A DNA stretch of 64,000 bases from Hymenobacter actinosclerus (lineage in GTDB: Bacteria > Bacteroidota > Bacteroidia > Cytophagales > Hymenobacteraceae): NCBI RefSeq assembly GCF_900111515.1, contig NZ_FOHS01000002.1:62001-126000 (forward strand). Reading direction: 5' to 3'. Within the stretch, counting starts at the first letter, position 1. Each line of letters starts with the position of its first letter. Below the pieces are notes generated by a model that saw only the letters and a list, made by a program, of their open reading frames with translations, was not told the origin of the DNA and searched no databases. The position numbers were made by a program, and so were the translations under genes. Below are positions 14,640 to 23,382 of the stretch, one piece after another.

Positions 14640-16424
14640 CTAATCCCCGCTGTCCTTGAGCAGCTGGCGGCGGTAGTTGGCCAGGATGGTGGACTTGAGC
14701 AGGAAACCCAGGTAGCGGCCGTCGGTGTCGAGCACAGGCAGGGCCCAGGCATCGAGCTGCTCCATGCGGCGAAGCGTGTCGAGCAGCGCGTCGTCGGGGC
14801 GCACGACGGCCAGGGGCTCGTCCATGAGGTCGCGCACGCGGGTGGTGGTGTAGCGCGTATCGTCGAAGAGGGCGTGGCGCACGGCATCGAGGCTGACGAC
14901 GCCCAGCAGCCGGTCGTCGTCGTCGACTACCGGAAACAGGTTGCGCGAGGCGTGGCGGAAGGTGTGCACCAGCTCGCCCAGCGTATCGTTGGGGTGCACG
15001 GGCTGAAAATCGGTCTGCAGCAGGCTCGTTACGTCGAGCAGGGCCAGCAGGCCCCGGTCGCGGTCGTGGTTGACGTACACGCCCTTCTGCACCAGCTTGC
15101 GGGTGTACACCGAGTAGGGCTCGAAGTAGCGCGTAATCAGGTAGGAGCCTGAGGTAACCAGCATCAAAGGCACAAACAGGGCGTAGCCGCCCGTTATTTC
15201 GGCAATCAGGAAGATGGCGGTGAGCGGGGCGTGCACCACTCCGGCCAGCGTGCCGGCCATGCCCAGCACGATGAAGTGGACTTCTGAAATCGGGTACAGG
15301 CCGCTTAAATTGATGAGGCGCGCAAAGATGAAGCCGCACAGCGCCCCGGCAAACAGCGACGAGCCGAACATGCCGCCGTTGCCGCCCGAGCCGATGGTGA
15401 TAGTGGTAGCCACCACTTTCAGCAGCATACTGCCCGCGGCTACTACCAGCACCAGCCAGGCACTCTGATCTTTGAATACATCGAAAAGCGAGCCGTCGAC
15501 GAGCTGCTCGGAGTGGCCGCCCAGCAGCAGCTGCACAATGTTGTAGCCTTCGCCATAAAGCGGCGGAAACAGGAACACCAGCCCGCCCAGCGCCAGCCCG
15601 CCGAGCACCACCTTCCAGAAAACCCCGGAATAGTAGCTGAACTGCCGGTCGGCCCAGAAGTACACCCGGATCATGTACACCGAGAGCAGGGCCGTGAACA
15701 GGGCCAGCATCAGGTACAGCGGCACGGCATCGACGGGCCAGCTGGTGGTGATGAGCACGAAGGGCTGGCCCGCATACAGGGCTTTCGAAACCATTGTGGC
15801 CGTGGCCGAGGAAATGAGCAGGGGCACGAAATAGGCCGCCGACAGCTCGGAGAGCAGCACCTCGACGGCGAACAGCACCCCCGCAATGGGCGAGTTGAAG
15901 ATGGCCGCAATGCCGCCCGCCGCCCCGCAGGCCGTGAGCAGCCGCCGCTGCCGCCGCCCAATGCGCAGCACCCGGGCGGCGTTGGAGCCAATGGCCGCGC
16001 CGGTAACCGAAATGGGGGCCTCCAGACCCGCCGAGCCGCCAAACGTCACCGTCAGGAACGACGATACGAGCTGCGAGTACAGCTTGCTGCGCGGCACGAT
16101 GCTGCCCTGGCGGGCCACGTTGTAAATCACCGGCCCAATGCCCCGACCCAGTTCGCCACCCAGAAAATAGCGCGTGAACAGCACCGTGAGGGCAATGCCG
16201 ATGATGGGGTAGAGGGAGCTGCTGAACACCTGGTACTGGCTGGGCACCCAGGCATTGAGCAGGCCCTGCGAGTCGTGGACCAGGGTTTTGAGCACCACCG
16301 CCGCCAGCCCCGCCAGCAAGCCAATCAGGATGCTGACCAGAATCAGGTAGGCCCGGTCGCTGATGTGGCGTACGCGCCACAGGAGCAGCGGCAGCAGCAG
16401 CCGATGGATGGAGTTCTGGGACAT
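14640..16424 (-). CDS. ClC-family chloride channel/transporter with CBS pair
   Basis: 594 residues. Membrane ClC domain (~25-430, about ten or more helices) with the selectivity/gating segment GGSAGLEAPISVTG (gating Glu conserved, ~132), GAAGGIAAIFNSPIAGVLFAVE and GSGGNGGMFGSSLFAGA, which replaces the usual GGIFAP. Two cytoplasmic CBS domains follow (~455-585), ending in LLKSTILANYRRQL, and probably sense nucleotides. The gating glutamate suggests a proton-coupled antiporter or gated channel; which one is not decidable here. The ATG at 16424 begins MSQNSIHRLLL; an upstream TTG is not favoured. Confidence 0.92.
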   Translation of the reverse strand: MSQNSIHRLLLPLLLWRVRHISDRAYLILVSILIGLLAGLAAVVLKTLVHDSQGLLNAWVPSQYQVFSSSLYPIIGIALTVLFTRYFLGGELGRGIGPVIYNVARQGSIVPRSKLYSQLVSSFLTVTFGGSAGLEAPISVTGAAIGSNAARVLRIGRRQRRLLTACGAAGGIAAIFNSPIAGVLFAVEVLLSELSAAYFVPLLISSATATMVSKALYAGQPFVLITTSWPVDAVPLYLMLALFTALLSVYMIRVYFWADRQFSYYSGVFWKVVLGGLALGGLVFLFPPLYGEGYNIVQLLLGGHSEQLVDGSLFDVFKDQSAWLVLVVAAGSMLLKVVATTITIGSGGNGGMFGSSLFAGALCGFIFARLINLSGLYPISEVHFIVLGMAGTLAGVVHAPLTAIFLIAEITGGYALFVPLMLVTSGSYLITRYFEPYSVYTRKLVQKGVYVNHDRDRGLLALLDVTSLLQTDFQPVHPNDTLGELVHTFRHASRNLFPVVDDDDRLLGVVSLDAVRHALFDDTRYTTTRVRDLMDEPLAVVRPDDALLDTLRRMEQLDAWALPVLDTDGRYLGFLLKSTILANYRRQLLKDSGD

Positions 16425-16509
16425 AGGCAGCGAGGGTCGCGAAGCGGCCCGGCAGGCAGGAAACTGCAACCTAACGAAAAGCGCGCTCGGTTTGCATATC
16501 CGGCCAAGA

Positions 16510-16544
16510 AGCCCGGCCGCCCGGCCACGTGGCCGGGCCGGGCT
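16510..16544 (-). terminator. GC-rich hairpin downstream of mscS, possible terminator
   Basis: An imperfect palindrome of about 16 bp on each side (AGCCCGGCC and GCCGGGCT arms with a two-base bulge) lies after the mscS stop on the minus strand. The following CTTCTTGG is only weakly T-rich. Confidence 0.4.
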
Positions 16545-16583
16545 AAGCGGGGCATATTTTCGGCATTTACCGGGCTGGCGGGG

Positions 16584-17408
16584 CTACCCCGCCAGCGCCG
16601 GTACCTGGAAGCCGGCCCCGACAAGCTCCTGCTTTACCTCCTGCATCAGCCGGCTCTTCAGCTGCAGCACCCCGCGGCGGTAGTCGTCCGAATCGCCCCA
16701 GAAATACACCCGCAGGTCGACGGTGGTGAGGGCGGCCTTTTCCAGGTTCACGTAGGGGGCTTTGGCACCGGTATGCACCTCGGGCACGGTTTTCAGGTAG
16801 TTGAGGATGATGTGGGTAGGCTGGTCGGGCGTGGCATCGGCGCCCAGCTCCACGGTCAGCAGGAAGTCGGAGCGCAGGTCGCCGTCGCGGGTGTAGTTGG
16901 TAAGCGGTTCCTTGAGCACCATGGAGTTGGGCAGCGAAATATGCTTGCCATCGAAGGAGCGCACCAGGGTGGTGCGCAGGTTCAGGGCTACCACATGGCC
17001 CACCAAGTCCTTTATCTGCACCGTATCATCAATATGAAACGGCCGGTTGAAGGCCAGAATGGCACCGGCCAGGAAGTTTTCGGCAATATCCTTGAAGGCG
17101 AAGCCCACAATAAACGCCGACACGCCCGCCGCGCCCAGCAAGCTGCCCACCACGCCCGAAAAGCCCAGCACGTTGAGGGCCACCAGCAGCGCAATCAGGC
17201 TCAGCACCCACCGGCTGATCTGGGTCAGGAAATCGGCCAGCAGCGGGTCGGCGGAGCGGCGGTGCAGGCGGCGGCTGAACAGGGCGCTGAGCCGGCCGGC
17301 CAGGAACAGGCCGATGGCCAGCAGCACCAGGGCAATCAGCAGCTTGGGCACTACAAACAGAAACCGCTCCCAGTAAGCCAGCAGTATTTGGTGGAAGTCC
17401 GTGTCCAT
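16584..17408 (-). CDS. Small-conductance mechanosensitive channel, MscS family
   Basis: 274 residues, close to E. coli MscS (286). Three membrane spans lie in the first ~115 residues; the pore helix reads GVVGSLLGAAGVSAFIVGFAFKD with the Gly/Ala packing typical of TM3. NFLAGAILAFNRPFHIDDTV, the beginning of the beta domain, follows, then the alpha/beta C-terminal cage with KHISLPNSMVL. It releases solutes during hypo-osmotic shock in the inner membrane. It lies upstream of the ClC gene on the same strand, separated by 159 bases with a GC hairpin. Confidence 0.94.
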   Translation of the reverse strand: MDTDFHQILLAYWERFLFVVPKLLIALVLLAIGLFLAGRLSALFSRRLHRRSADPLLADFLTQISRWVLSLIALLVALNVLGFSGVVGSLLGAAGVSAFIVGFAFKDIAENFLAGAILAFNRPFHIDDTVQIKDLVGHVVALNLRTTLVRSFDGKHISLPNSMVLKEPLTNYTRDGDLRSDFLLTVELGADATPDQPTHIILNYLKTVPEVHTGAKAPYVNLEKAALTTVDLRVYFWGDSDDYRRGVLQLKSRLMQEVKQELVGAGFQVPALAG

Positions 17409-17492
17409 TCTGAGGGAAGCTAGGAATTAATAGGAAGCTCATGCTGAGCGCATCACCCAGAAGGACGTTTTTTTGGCTTCAAGGTTGGCTAA

Positions 17493-17894
17493 TTAGCCTG
17501 TGGGGCCGGCGGGCCGGTTCAGCCAGAGCCCGAATACCAGCCCGCCCAGCGCGTAGGCCAGCACGTCGCGCCAGTCGGCGGTGGCGCGGGCATCCAGGCG
17601 GGGCAGCAACCATTCGAACCACAGGCTGAACACCAGCCAGGAACTGAAAATCCAGGAGCGGGGCAGCACGAAAGCCGGCCGGCGAAAGTAGTAGCGCCGC
17701 AGCCCCCACAGCTCCAGCGTGAGCAGCAGGGGCAGGGCCAGCGCATCGGCCAGGTGGGCGCGCAGCAGGGCTGGGGGGCGGGGCCAACCCGCTACCAGCG
17801 GACTGCCGGTTTTGTAAAGAATCAGCACCAGATAGGTTGCCACGCCCGCCACAAACAGCGGGTGGCGCAGCTCGGCGGGCAGCCAGCGGCTCAT
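17493..17894 (-). CDS. Small integral membrane protein, function unknown
   Basis: 133 residues from MSRWLPAELRHPLF, with four predicted hydrophobic spans separated by short Arg/Trp-rich loops. It resembles small Bacteroidota membrane proteins annotated as putative magnesium-citrate secondary transporter-like proteins, but I cannot confirm that. Its ATG overlaps the TGA of the upstream zinc-ribbon gene (ATGA, 17891-17894), so the two are translationally coupled and probably work together. Confidence 0.7.
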   Translation of the reverse strand: MSRWLPAELRHPLFVAGVATYLVLILYKTGSPLVAGWPRPPALLRAHLADALALPLLLTLELWGLRRYYFRRPAFVLPRSWIFSSWLVFSLWFEWLLPRLDARATADWRDVLAYALGGLVFGLWLNRPAGPTG

Positions 17895-18214
17895 CCGGCC
17901 ACGGCGCTCAGCAGCCACATCATAAAAGCCATAAACGCCCCGAACGCCAGCTGCCCACCCCGGATAATGTACTTGAAAAACCGCAGTGCCGGGCCGTCGT
18001 CGGGGTTTATCTGGATGAGCATCAGCCCCTCAGACAAGGGTGCGTCGGCCTGCTGCTGGCGGTGCTCATCGGCCGCGGCCCGCTGGGGCTCCAGTACCTG
18101 CCCGCAGTGCTGGCAGCGGTCGGTGGGCCGTTGCTGCCACTCGGTCCAGCGGCCGCAGTGCGGGCACTTTTTGGTGGCGGTAAAGGGGGCGTTGGGGTCG
18201 GCAGAATCGGGCAT
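17891..18214 (-). CDS. Zinc-ribbon protein with C-terminal membrane helix
   Basis: 107 residues. The N-terminal half has a two-pair zinc knuckle, C-P-H-C-G-R-W at about 17 and C-Q-H-C-G-Q-V at about 35, separated by about 15 residues. A polar linker follows, then a single C-terminal hydrophobic helix near RGGQLAFGAFMAFMMWLLS. Tail-anchored rubredoxin-like or zinc-ribbon proteins of this layout are known as accessory membrane proteins. Function unknown; coupling to the next membrane protein by ATGA overlap suggests a joint role. Confidence 0.72.
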   Translation of the reverse strand: MPDSADPNAPFTATKKCPHCGRWTEWQQRPTDRCQHCGQVLEPQRAAADEHRQQQADAPLSEGLMLIQINPDDGPALRFFKYIIRGGQLAFGAFMAFMMWLLSAVAG

Positions 18215-18289
18215 GGCAGGAAAAAAGAAGGGCCGGAAGCAGCGGCCGTTCCCGGCAGGCACTCCCGGCCCTTAACGTAAGCAAGGGGC

Positions 18290-18724
18290 TTATAGCTCCA
18301 TAATATCTTCGTTCCAGAGCTCGGGCTCTTCTTCAATGAAGCTTTCCATCATGCGCACGCACTCGTCGAGGTCGAGGATTTCCACTTCCACGCCGTGGCT
18401 TTCCAGGAAGGCCTTCGACTCGCCGAAGGTGCGCGACTCGCCCACCACGACTTTCGGGATTTTGAACTGCACAATGGTGCCGGCGCACATAAAGCAGGGC
18501 ATCAGGGTGGTGTAGAGCACCGTGTCGCGGTAGGTGCGCTGGCGGCCGGCGTTCATCAGGGCATCCATTTCGCCGTGCTTGATGGCGTTGCCCTCCTGCA
18601 CGCGCTTGTTGCGCCCGCGGCTCACGAGCTGGCCATTACGCACGAGCACCGAGCCAATCGGAATACCGCCTTCCTGGCGGCCCTGGCGCGCTTCGTCAAT
18701 GGCGGCCTGCATGAATTCGTCCAT
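18290..18724 (-). CDS. Cytosine deaminase, yeast Fcy1-like
   Basis: 144 residues in the CDA/tRNA-deaminase fold. Zinc ligands: H-G-E-M-D (His ~51, catalytic Glu ~53) and P-C-F-M-C (~80-84). The flanking sequence strongly resembles yeast cytosine deaminase: LYTTLMPC-x-MC, VVGE and the C-terminal F-I-E-E-x-P-E-L-W-N-E-D-I. That enzyme converts cytosine to uracil. A guanine or tRNA adenosine deaminase is less likely because of the C-terminal match (from memory). It is convergent with nothing and stands alone. The ATG at 18724 is chosen by domain start. Confidence 0.85.
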   Translation of the reverse strand: MDEFMQAAIDEARQGRQEGGIPIGSVLVRNGQLVSRGRNKRVQEGNAIKHGEMDALMNAGRQRTYRDTVLYTTLMPCFMCAGTIVQFKIPKVVVGESRTFGESKAFLESHGVEVEILDLDECVRMMESFIEEEPELWNEDIMEL

Positions 18725-18784
18725 CGTATGGGGGGTAAAATGAACCACAAAGGTATCTTCGCCAGCCAACAAAGCGGGTACGGC

Positions 18785-19333
18785 ATGAAAAATCAGTTCG
18801 AATTGCAATTGCTAACTATCGGCTGGATAGAAAACCTGGAGGAAGAGCTGGACCTGTGCGCGCACGGTAAGGTGCTGGCCCGCATCGGAACTTCCATCGT
18901 ATCTGATGCCAATGCGCCGACCTGGACAGTAAGCGCCGCGGCGCTGTACTTGTTACGCACGCTTACGCTGAATCATACGCCCGCCGCGCCTGTCTGTGAC
19001 CAATTGTTGCCATGTTGCGGATTTTCCATGTGGCCCGACCCTAGCCCGGAGGCCGCCGCTACTGCCGACGTATTGATCTGGGGCTGCCCGAACGGCATCG
19101 ACTGGGCCGTGGAGCACTTTACGGCGGGTGTGCAACTGACCACGCCGGCTGGCGAGCAGGTAATTGTGTCCCACCAAACGTATCAGCAAGCCGTACTGCA
19201 GTTCGCCGACGAGGTAGAAGCTTTTTACCAGCGCAGCCAGCCCAAAGCGCGCCCGGCCGACGCCGAAGATGCGGCCGGCTACGAGGCCTTCTGGCGCGAG
19301 TGGCACCGGCGCTACCGGCAGTTTAGTTCCTAA
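18785..19333 (+). CDS. Conserved hypothetical protein, acidic
   Basis: 182 residues from MKNQFELQLLTIGWIENLEE; an in-frame ATG at 18740 would add 15. No signal peptide or membrane helix. It is a mixed alpha/beta soluble protein with conserved-looking LCAHGKVLARIGTSIVSD, two Cys (LPCCGF) and a C-terminal F-W-R-E-W-H-R-R-Y segment. Single-domain cytoplasmic proteins of this form turn up next to polymorphic toxins as immunity proteins, but there is no toxin here, so that is only a possibility. Function unknown. It diverges from the cytosine deaminase and converges with the AddB-like gene. Confidence 0.7.
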   Translation: MKNQFELQLLTIGWIENLEEELDLCAHGKVLARIGTSIVSDANAPTWTVSAAALYLLRTLTLNHTPAAPVCDQLLPCCGFSMWPDPSPEAAATADVLIWGCPNGIDWAVEHFTAGVQLTTPAGEQVIVSHQTYQQAVLQFADEVEAFYQRSQPKARPADAEDAAGYEAFWREWHRRYRQFSS

Positions 19334-19392
19334 GCCCAACGTTGCCTGCACTGGCTTGCTGCAACTGAGGCGCCGCTGCTCTCCCGTAGGTA

Positions 19393-22300
19393 TTATCGAG
19401 CGCAAATGCCCCGGTAGGGGCAGTACTGGCACTTATCCAGGTCGTCGGTTTTGCGGATGGGCTCGGCGGGGTCGAGGATGCGGCGCACCAGCTGGCCCAG
19501 CAGCTCCTCGCTGTGGCGGCCAAAATCCTGGCCCTCGGCGGTCAGAAAGCTCATGTCGGCCGACATGGGGCCGGCCGTGAGGTTGCGCAGCGAGATAATG
19601 GCCGCGTCGGCGGCGGGGCGGCCCTGCTGAGCCAGCAGGAAGCGGTAGAGCCAGAGCTGGCGCACCTTGTCGGCCGCCGGGGTAGCGTCGGTGAGCAGGC
19701 GCCCGATGGCCGCGGCGGGGGCTTCGTGGCGCTTGAGCAGCTGCAAGTGGTGCTTTTCCACGAGGCCCGTTTTGTAGTCGACCACCCGCAAGTCGCCGTT
19801 GGGCAGCTGGTCGACGCGGTCGGCCAGGCCCAGCAGACTTACGGGCAGCTTCTCGCCGCTTTCCAGGGTTACGTACACAGTGGTTTGCAACGGCTCTTCG
19901 AGGCTCTGGATGTGCAGGGGCAGGGCGCCTTCGGTGTCGAGCAGGCTTTCGAGGTAGCGGCGCACGAGCTGCTTGGCCACCTGGCCCAGCACGTGGTTGA
20001 GGCCCTCGTCGGCGCGGGCGTGGCGGCCGGCTTCTTCCTTGCGCAGGGCCTTGGCCACCATAATGGGCGCCAGGGCCAGCAAACCCGGAATATCGGCCAC
20101 CGTAACGGCCGGGGCGCGGGGCGTCTGCTGCTGGGCGAAGGGCTGAAACAGCTCCTCCAGGGCCTCGTGCACGGCCGTGCCAAAACCGTCGGGCCCGAGG
20201 GCTTCCTGGACCTCCTCACTTTCCCGAAAACGGGCAATGCGCTGGAAATAGAATTGCAGCGAGCAATTCAGGTACTGATTAAGCGCCGTGGGCGAGAGGC
20301 CCTTTTGCAGCAGTGCCCGCAGGGCCAGCAGCATCCCGGCGTCTTTTTCCAAGATTAAATCCGTGCTGATGGCTACCTCACCCCCTAGCCCCCTCTCCTC
20401 GGGGAGAGGGGGAACTAGCTCTAGCTTTTCTATACTAGGTTCTGTACCAGAATTAAAAGCTAGTTCTCCCTCTCCGGAGGAGAGGGGGCTAGGGGGTGAG
20501 GTGTCGGCGGTAACCGTCAAATCCAGCAGCTCCAGCAGGGGGTTCTGCAGGGCCAAATCGTTTTCGAGCTGGAGCAGGAAGCGGCTTCGCTCGCCGGTGC
20601 GGGTGCCCTCGGCGCCGGGCAGGATGTGCAGCAAATCGACCTGGCGGGCGCGCTGGAGCAGGCGCCAGAACTGGTGGGCGGTGGCGGCCTCGTGGTCGGC
20701 GTAGGTGGGCAGGCCGAAGGTCGTGAGCACGTCGTAGGGAAACAGGGAGCTGTGGCGCTTGGGGGCCGGCAGCACGTTCTCGTTGCAGCTGAGAATGATA
20801 ACGTGGTCGAAGTCGAGGGCGCGGGTTTCGAGCAAACCCATCACCTGCACGTCGGCAATCGGTTCGCCCGAAAAAGGCAACCGGGTGTTTCGCATCTGCT
20901 CATACAAAAACCGCCTAAAAGAGCGCACCGACAGGCGCTGCTCCCGGCAGTCGAACACCGAGTGCAGGCGCTTGATGAGGGTGTAGAACAGGTACAGGTA
21001 CTCGGCCTCGATGGCCGAATGCTGGTCCTGGTAGGCCTTTTTGAGCAGGTCGATGAGTGTCTGGCAGGCCGCGATGATATCGTCGCAGTTGTTCCAGGTG
21101 GCAAACAGGGCCGTCAGCAGCGGGTGGCCCTGGCCGAGTTCCACCAGTTCCTCGGCCGGCAGCAGCACCGCGTGGCGCTGCACGATGGCCCGGCACACCT
21201 TGTCGAGCAGTCCTTTTTCTTCGTCGGTCGTGCTTTCCTGCTTGTCGAGCCAGGTTTGGTAGCGTCGCAGAAACGGGTGCTGCAACAGCTTCGTGACGGC
21301 CAGGTGGTGGTAGCGGGGCACGCCGTAACCGGTTTCGGCCGAGCCCTCGCGCACGCCGGTCAGGTGCACCTCAAACAGCAAATCCACGAGGTTGAACAGG
21401 GGCGTGCTCTGAAAATTAAGGCCCATCGTGACGTTGTACTCGGGCACCTCGCGCGGGGGCAGGCCGTGCAGGACCGGCAGCAGCAGGGTTTCGTCGGGCA
21501 GCACCACGGCTACTTTAGCGGTGGGGTTGGCCTGGCGGGCTTCGGCCAGCAGCTGGCCCGCCACTTTGCCCTGCATCGAGGAGTTGGCCACGCCCACCAG
21601 CCGCACCTGGCGCGGCAGCTGGCGCAGCAGCTCGGCCGGCCCGCCGAAGTTGTCCCAGGGCAAATCCAGCCGCTCCTTGTACTGGCGCAGGTGCTGGCCG
21701 GCGCGGTTGGGCGAGCCGGGCTCCAGATAGAAGGCGTCGCCGTCGAAAAACACCTCGGCGCGGCCAGCCTTGCGCAGGTGACGGATGAGGCGCTCCTCGG
21801 CTTTGGACAAAAAGCCCAGGCCCACGAACACGTGCCGGGGCAGGGCTACGTCGCCTTTTTCGAGCTGCTCGCGCACCCGGCGCTGGGCCAGCCGGTAGGC
21901 CAGGCCGGGGTAGGCCAGCCGATCCTGCCGCATGCGCTTTTTGAGGCGGAAGTATACCTTGTCGAGGTCGTCCCAGAAGCGGAAATAGGCCGTGGTGCTG
22001 GCCAGGGGCTGGTAGTCGGCCCCCAAATCCCAGCGTTCCAGGGCCTTGGCCTGGCTCAGGTACTCGAACACCTTGCGGGGCGAGGCCAGGTTCTGGTCGA
22101 GGCTGGAAAAGTCCTGGAGCAGCAGGGCCGACCAGCCCACGAACTGGTCGAAATCGAGCTGCGGGTCGATGTCCTGCAGAATCTCAAACAGCAGCAGCTG
22201 CAGGGCAATGGGCTCCTCGACGCGCACGCCGGCCAGCTCCACCATGTAGTCTTCCATCGAGGCCACCCGCGGGCTCCACACGGCCTGCCCGGCCTCGGCG

Positions 22301-22554
22301 GCCAAACTCAGCTCGTTCTGCAAATACACCACCGCCCGCCGCGTGGGCACCACCACCACCAGATCCGACAGCTCGCCGGTGGGGCCGTACTGGGCCACCA
22401 GTTCGCGGGCTACGCGGGCCAGAAAGGGTGTGGCATCGGGGCCGGTTTGGGGAGCGGCCGGGCGGGGCTTGAAGGCGGGTTTAGCGACCGGTTGGGGTGG
22501 GGCAGCGGCAAACAGGGGCAGGTTGGAGAGCGAAGCGGCGGATTCGGATTTCAT
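19393..22554 (-). CDS. AddB-like PD-(D/E)XK nuclease/helicase-fold subunit
   Basis: 1053 residues. The N-terminal two-thirds is an inactivated UvrD-like fold (VVVVPTRRAVVYLQNEL; L-E-T-R-A-L-D-F-D-H-V-I-I-L-S-C-N-E). The C-terminal ~300 residues form a RecB-type nuclease: FGTAVHEALEELF, then GLADRVDQLPNGDLRVVDYKTG (catalytic Asp and D-Y-K). Four cysteines, one in QYLNCSLQFYF and three in CQYCPYRGIC at the very end, fit the AddB iron-sulphur nuclease cluster. It should pair with the AddA-like helicase at 28153-31656 for double-strand-break end processing. Residues ~685-727 are encoded by a palindromic repeat inserted in frame. Confidence 0.88.
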   Translation of the reverse strand: MKSESAASLSNLPLFAAAPPQPVAKPAFKPRPAAPQTGPDATPFLARVARELVAQYGPTGELSDLVVVVPTRRAVVYLQNELSLAAEAGQAVWSPRVASMEDYMVELAGVRVEEPIALQLLLFEILQDIDPQLDFDQFVGWSALLLQDFSSLDQNLASPRKVFEYLSQAKALERWDLGADYQPLASTTAYFRFWDDLDKVYFRLKKRMRQDRLAYPGLAYRLAQRRVREQLEKGDVALPRHVFVGLGFLSKAEERLIRHLRKAGRAEVFFDGDAFYLEPGSPNRAGQHLRQYKERLDLPWDNFGGPAELLRQLPRQVRLVGVANSSMQGKVAGQLLAEARQANPTAKVAVVLPDETLLLPVLHGLPPREVPEYNVTMGLNFQSTPLFNLVDLLFEVHLTGVREGSAETGYGVPRYHHLAVTKLLQHPFLRRYQTWLDKQESTTDEEKGLLDKVCRAIVQRHAVLLPAEELVELGQGHPLLTALFATWNNCDDIIAACQTLIDLLKKAYQDQHSAIEAEYLYLFYTLIKRLHSVFDCREQRLSVRSFRRFLYEQMRNTRLPFSGEPIADVQVMGLLETRALDFDHVIILSCNENVLPAPKRHSSLFPYDVLTTFGLPTYADHEAATAHQFWRLLQRARQVDLLHILPGAEGTRTGERSRFLLQLENDLALQNPLLELLDLTVTADTSPPSPLSSGEGELAFNSGTEPSIEKLELVPPLPEERGLGGEVAISTDLILEKDAGMLLALRALLQKGLSPTALNQYLNCSLQFYFQRIARFRESEEVQEALGPDGFGTAVHEALEELFQPFAQQQTPRAPAVTVADIPGLLALAPIMVAKALRKEEAGRHARADEGLNHVLGQVAKQLVRRYLESLLDTEGALPLHIQSLEEPLQTTVYVTLESGEKLPVSLLGLADRVDQLPNGDLRVVDYKTGLVEKHHLQLLKRHEAPAAAIGRLLTDATPAADKVRQLWLYRFLLAQQGRPAADAAIISLRNLTAGPMSADMSFLTAEGQDFGRHSEELLGQLVRRILDPAEPIRKTDDLDKCQYCPYRGICAR
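20375..20502. repeat. 128-bp palindromic element inserted in frame within the AddB-like gene
   Basis: Perfect 26-bp outer arms (20375-20400 and 20477-20502; core CACCCCCTAGCCCCCTCTCC) enclose two smaller hairpins and inner arms containing AGCTAGTTCTCC / GGGAACTAGCT. The encoded peptide contains SPPSPLSSGEGE and PPLPEERGLGGE, a Pro/Gly/Glu linker lying between the helicase-like and nuclease domains. The vocabulary CCCCCTAGCCCCCTC is a known kind of dispersed bacterial palindrome (general recollection). No transposase is present. Confidence 0.9.
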
Positions 22555-22636
22555 CGTCAGTAAAGATACCTTGCCTTACGCTTACTTCCCGCCCCGACTG
22601 CCCGGTAAATCTGAGAGTGCTTGCTTTTAGGAGACT

Positions 22637-23347
22637 ATGCAATTCGAGGTTCAACAAACCATCATTCCGCCGCCGGTGGTGCCCCCAACTTCTTTTTGGG
22701 AAGATGTGCAGGCCGTACCGCTTGTGGTGGGTGTTGCAGCGGCGATAGTAGTGATGGCGATACTGGTGGTGCCCATTCTGCTGGTGGTGGTGGCGTGGGA
22801 GAATCGGCTGCGACTGGTCGGGCCTGTGCGGCGGCGGCTGGGTTACCCGCCCTTGCCGGAACCGCCGCCGGTGGCGGCCGAGCAAACCGTGCTGCTGCGC
22901 CGCGGGCCGCTGGAGCTGCTGGGCATCGAGCAGCTGGAGCCGGACCGGGAAAAACTGGGGCCGGAGTTTCGGGCCTGGCTTGACCAATGGGAAGAGCTGG
23001 CTTCCCAGGAGCAGCACTACCCCGGCCTGCATCGCCTGCAAACCCAGCCCGAAATTGCGGGCCTGCACGGCCAGCTCGTCAGCGACTTAGCCCGCGAGTG
23101 GCCCGGGGGCATGTTTCTGCAGTTCGTGGAGCCCCGACCCGGCCAGACGCCCGCGAGCACCACCTGGCTCGCGTACCTGGAATTCGCTACGTTGCGCTGG
23201 GAGCGGGTGGCCGAAACGCACGGCTACTACCTGCTGCCCCAGCACCTGGAATCCGGATTAGCGTTCAACCCCGAGCTATTCAGAGGCGTCGATAGCCTGG
23301 GGGCTGAACTTGTGTTGCGGGTGCAGGCCGGGCCGGGCGAGTATTAA
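22637..23347 (+). CDS. Hypothetical protein with one N-terminal membrane helix
   Basis: 236 residues. One very hydrophobic Val/Ile/Ala span (about residues 27-53), then a soluble domain of about 180 residues with no motif I recognise; it contains FRAWLDQWEELASQEQHYPG and GYYLLPQHLESGLAFNPELF. The start is supported by an unusual (for this genome) Shine-Dalgarno-like TAGGAG five bases before ATG 22637. It diverges from the AddB-like gene and is followed 35 bases later by the esterase. Function unknown. Confidence 0.7.
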   Translation: MQFEVQQTIIPPPVVPPTSFWEDVQAVPLVVGVAAAIVVMAILVVPILLVVVAWENRLRLVGPVRRRLGYPPLPEPPPVAAEQTVLLRRGPLELLGIEQLEPDREKLGPEFRAWLDQWEELASQEQHYPGLHRLQTQPEIAGLHGQLVSDLAREWPGGMFLQFVEPRPGQTPASTTWLAYLEFATLRWERVAETHGYYLLPQHLESGLAFNPELFRGVDSLGAELVLRVQAGPGEY

Positions 23348-23382
23348 GCAGAAAACCTGTTCAACCACAACCCTTCTTTCCT

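Noticed and set aside
20375..20502. The palindromic element considered as an insertion sequence or an integrated group II remnant
   Set aside because: It has no transposase or target-site duplication that I can establish and is only 128 bases long.
20626..22563. A ~645-codon open frame opposite the AddB-like gene
   Set aside because: High GC makes antisense frames long; the minus-strand protein carries complete family motifs, the plus-strand one is Gln/Gly/His-rich without motifs.
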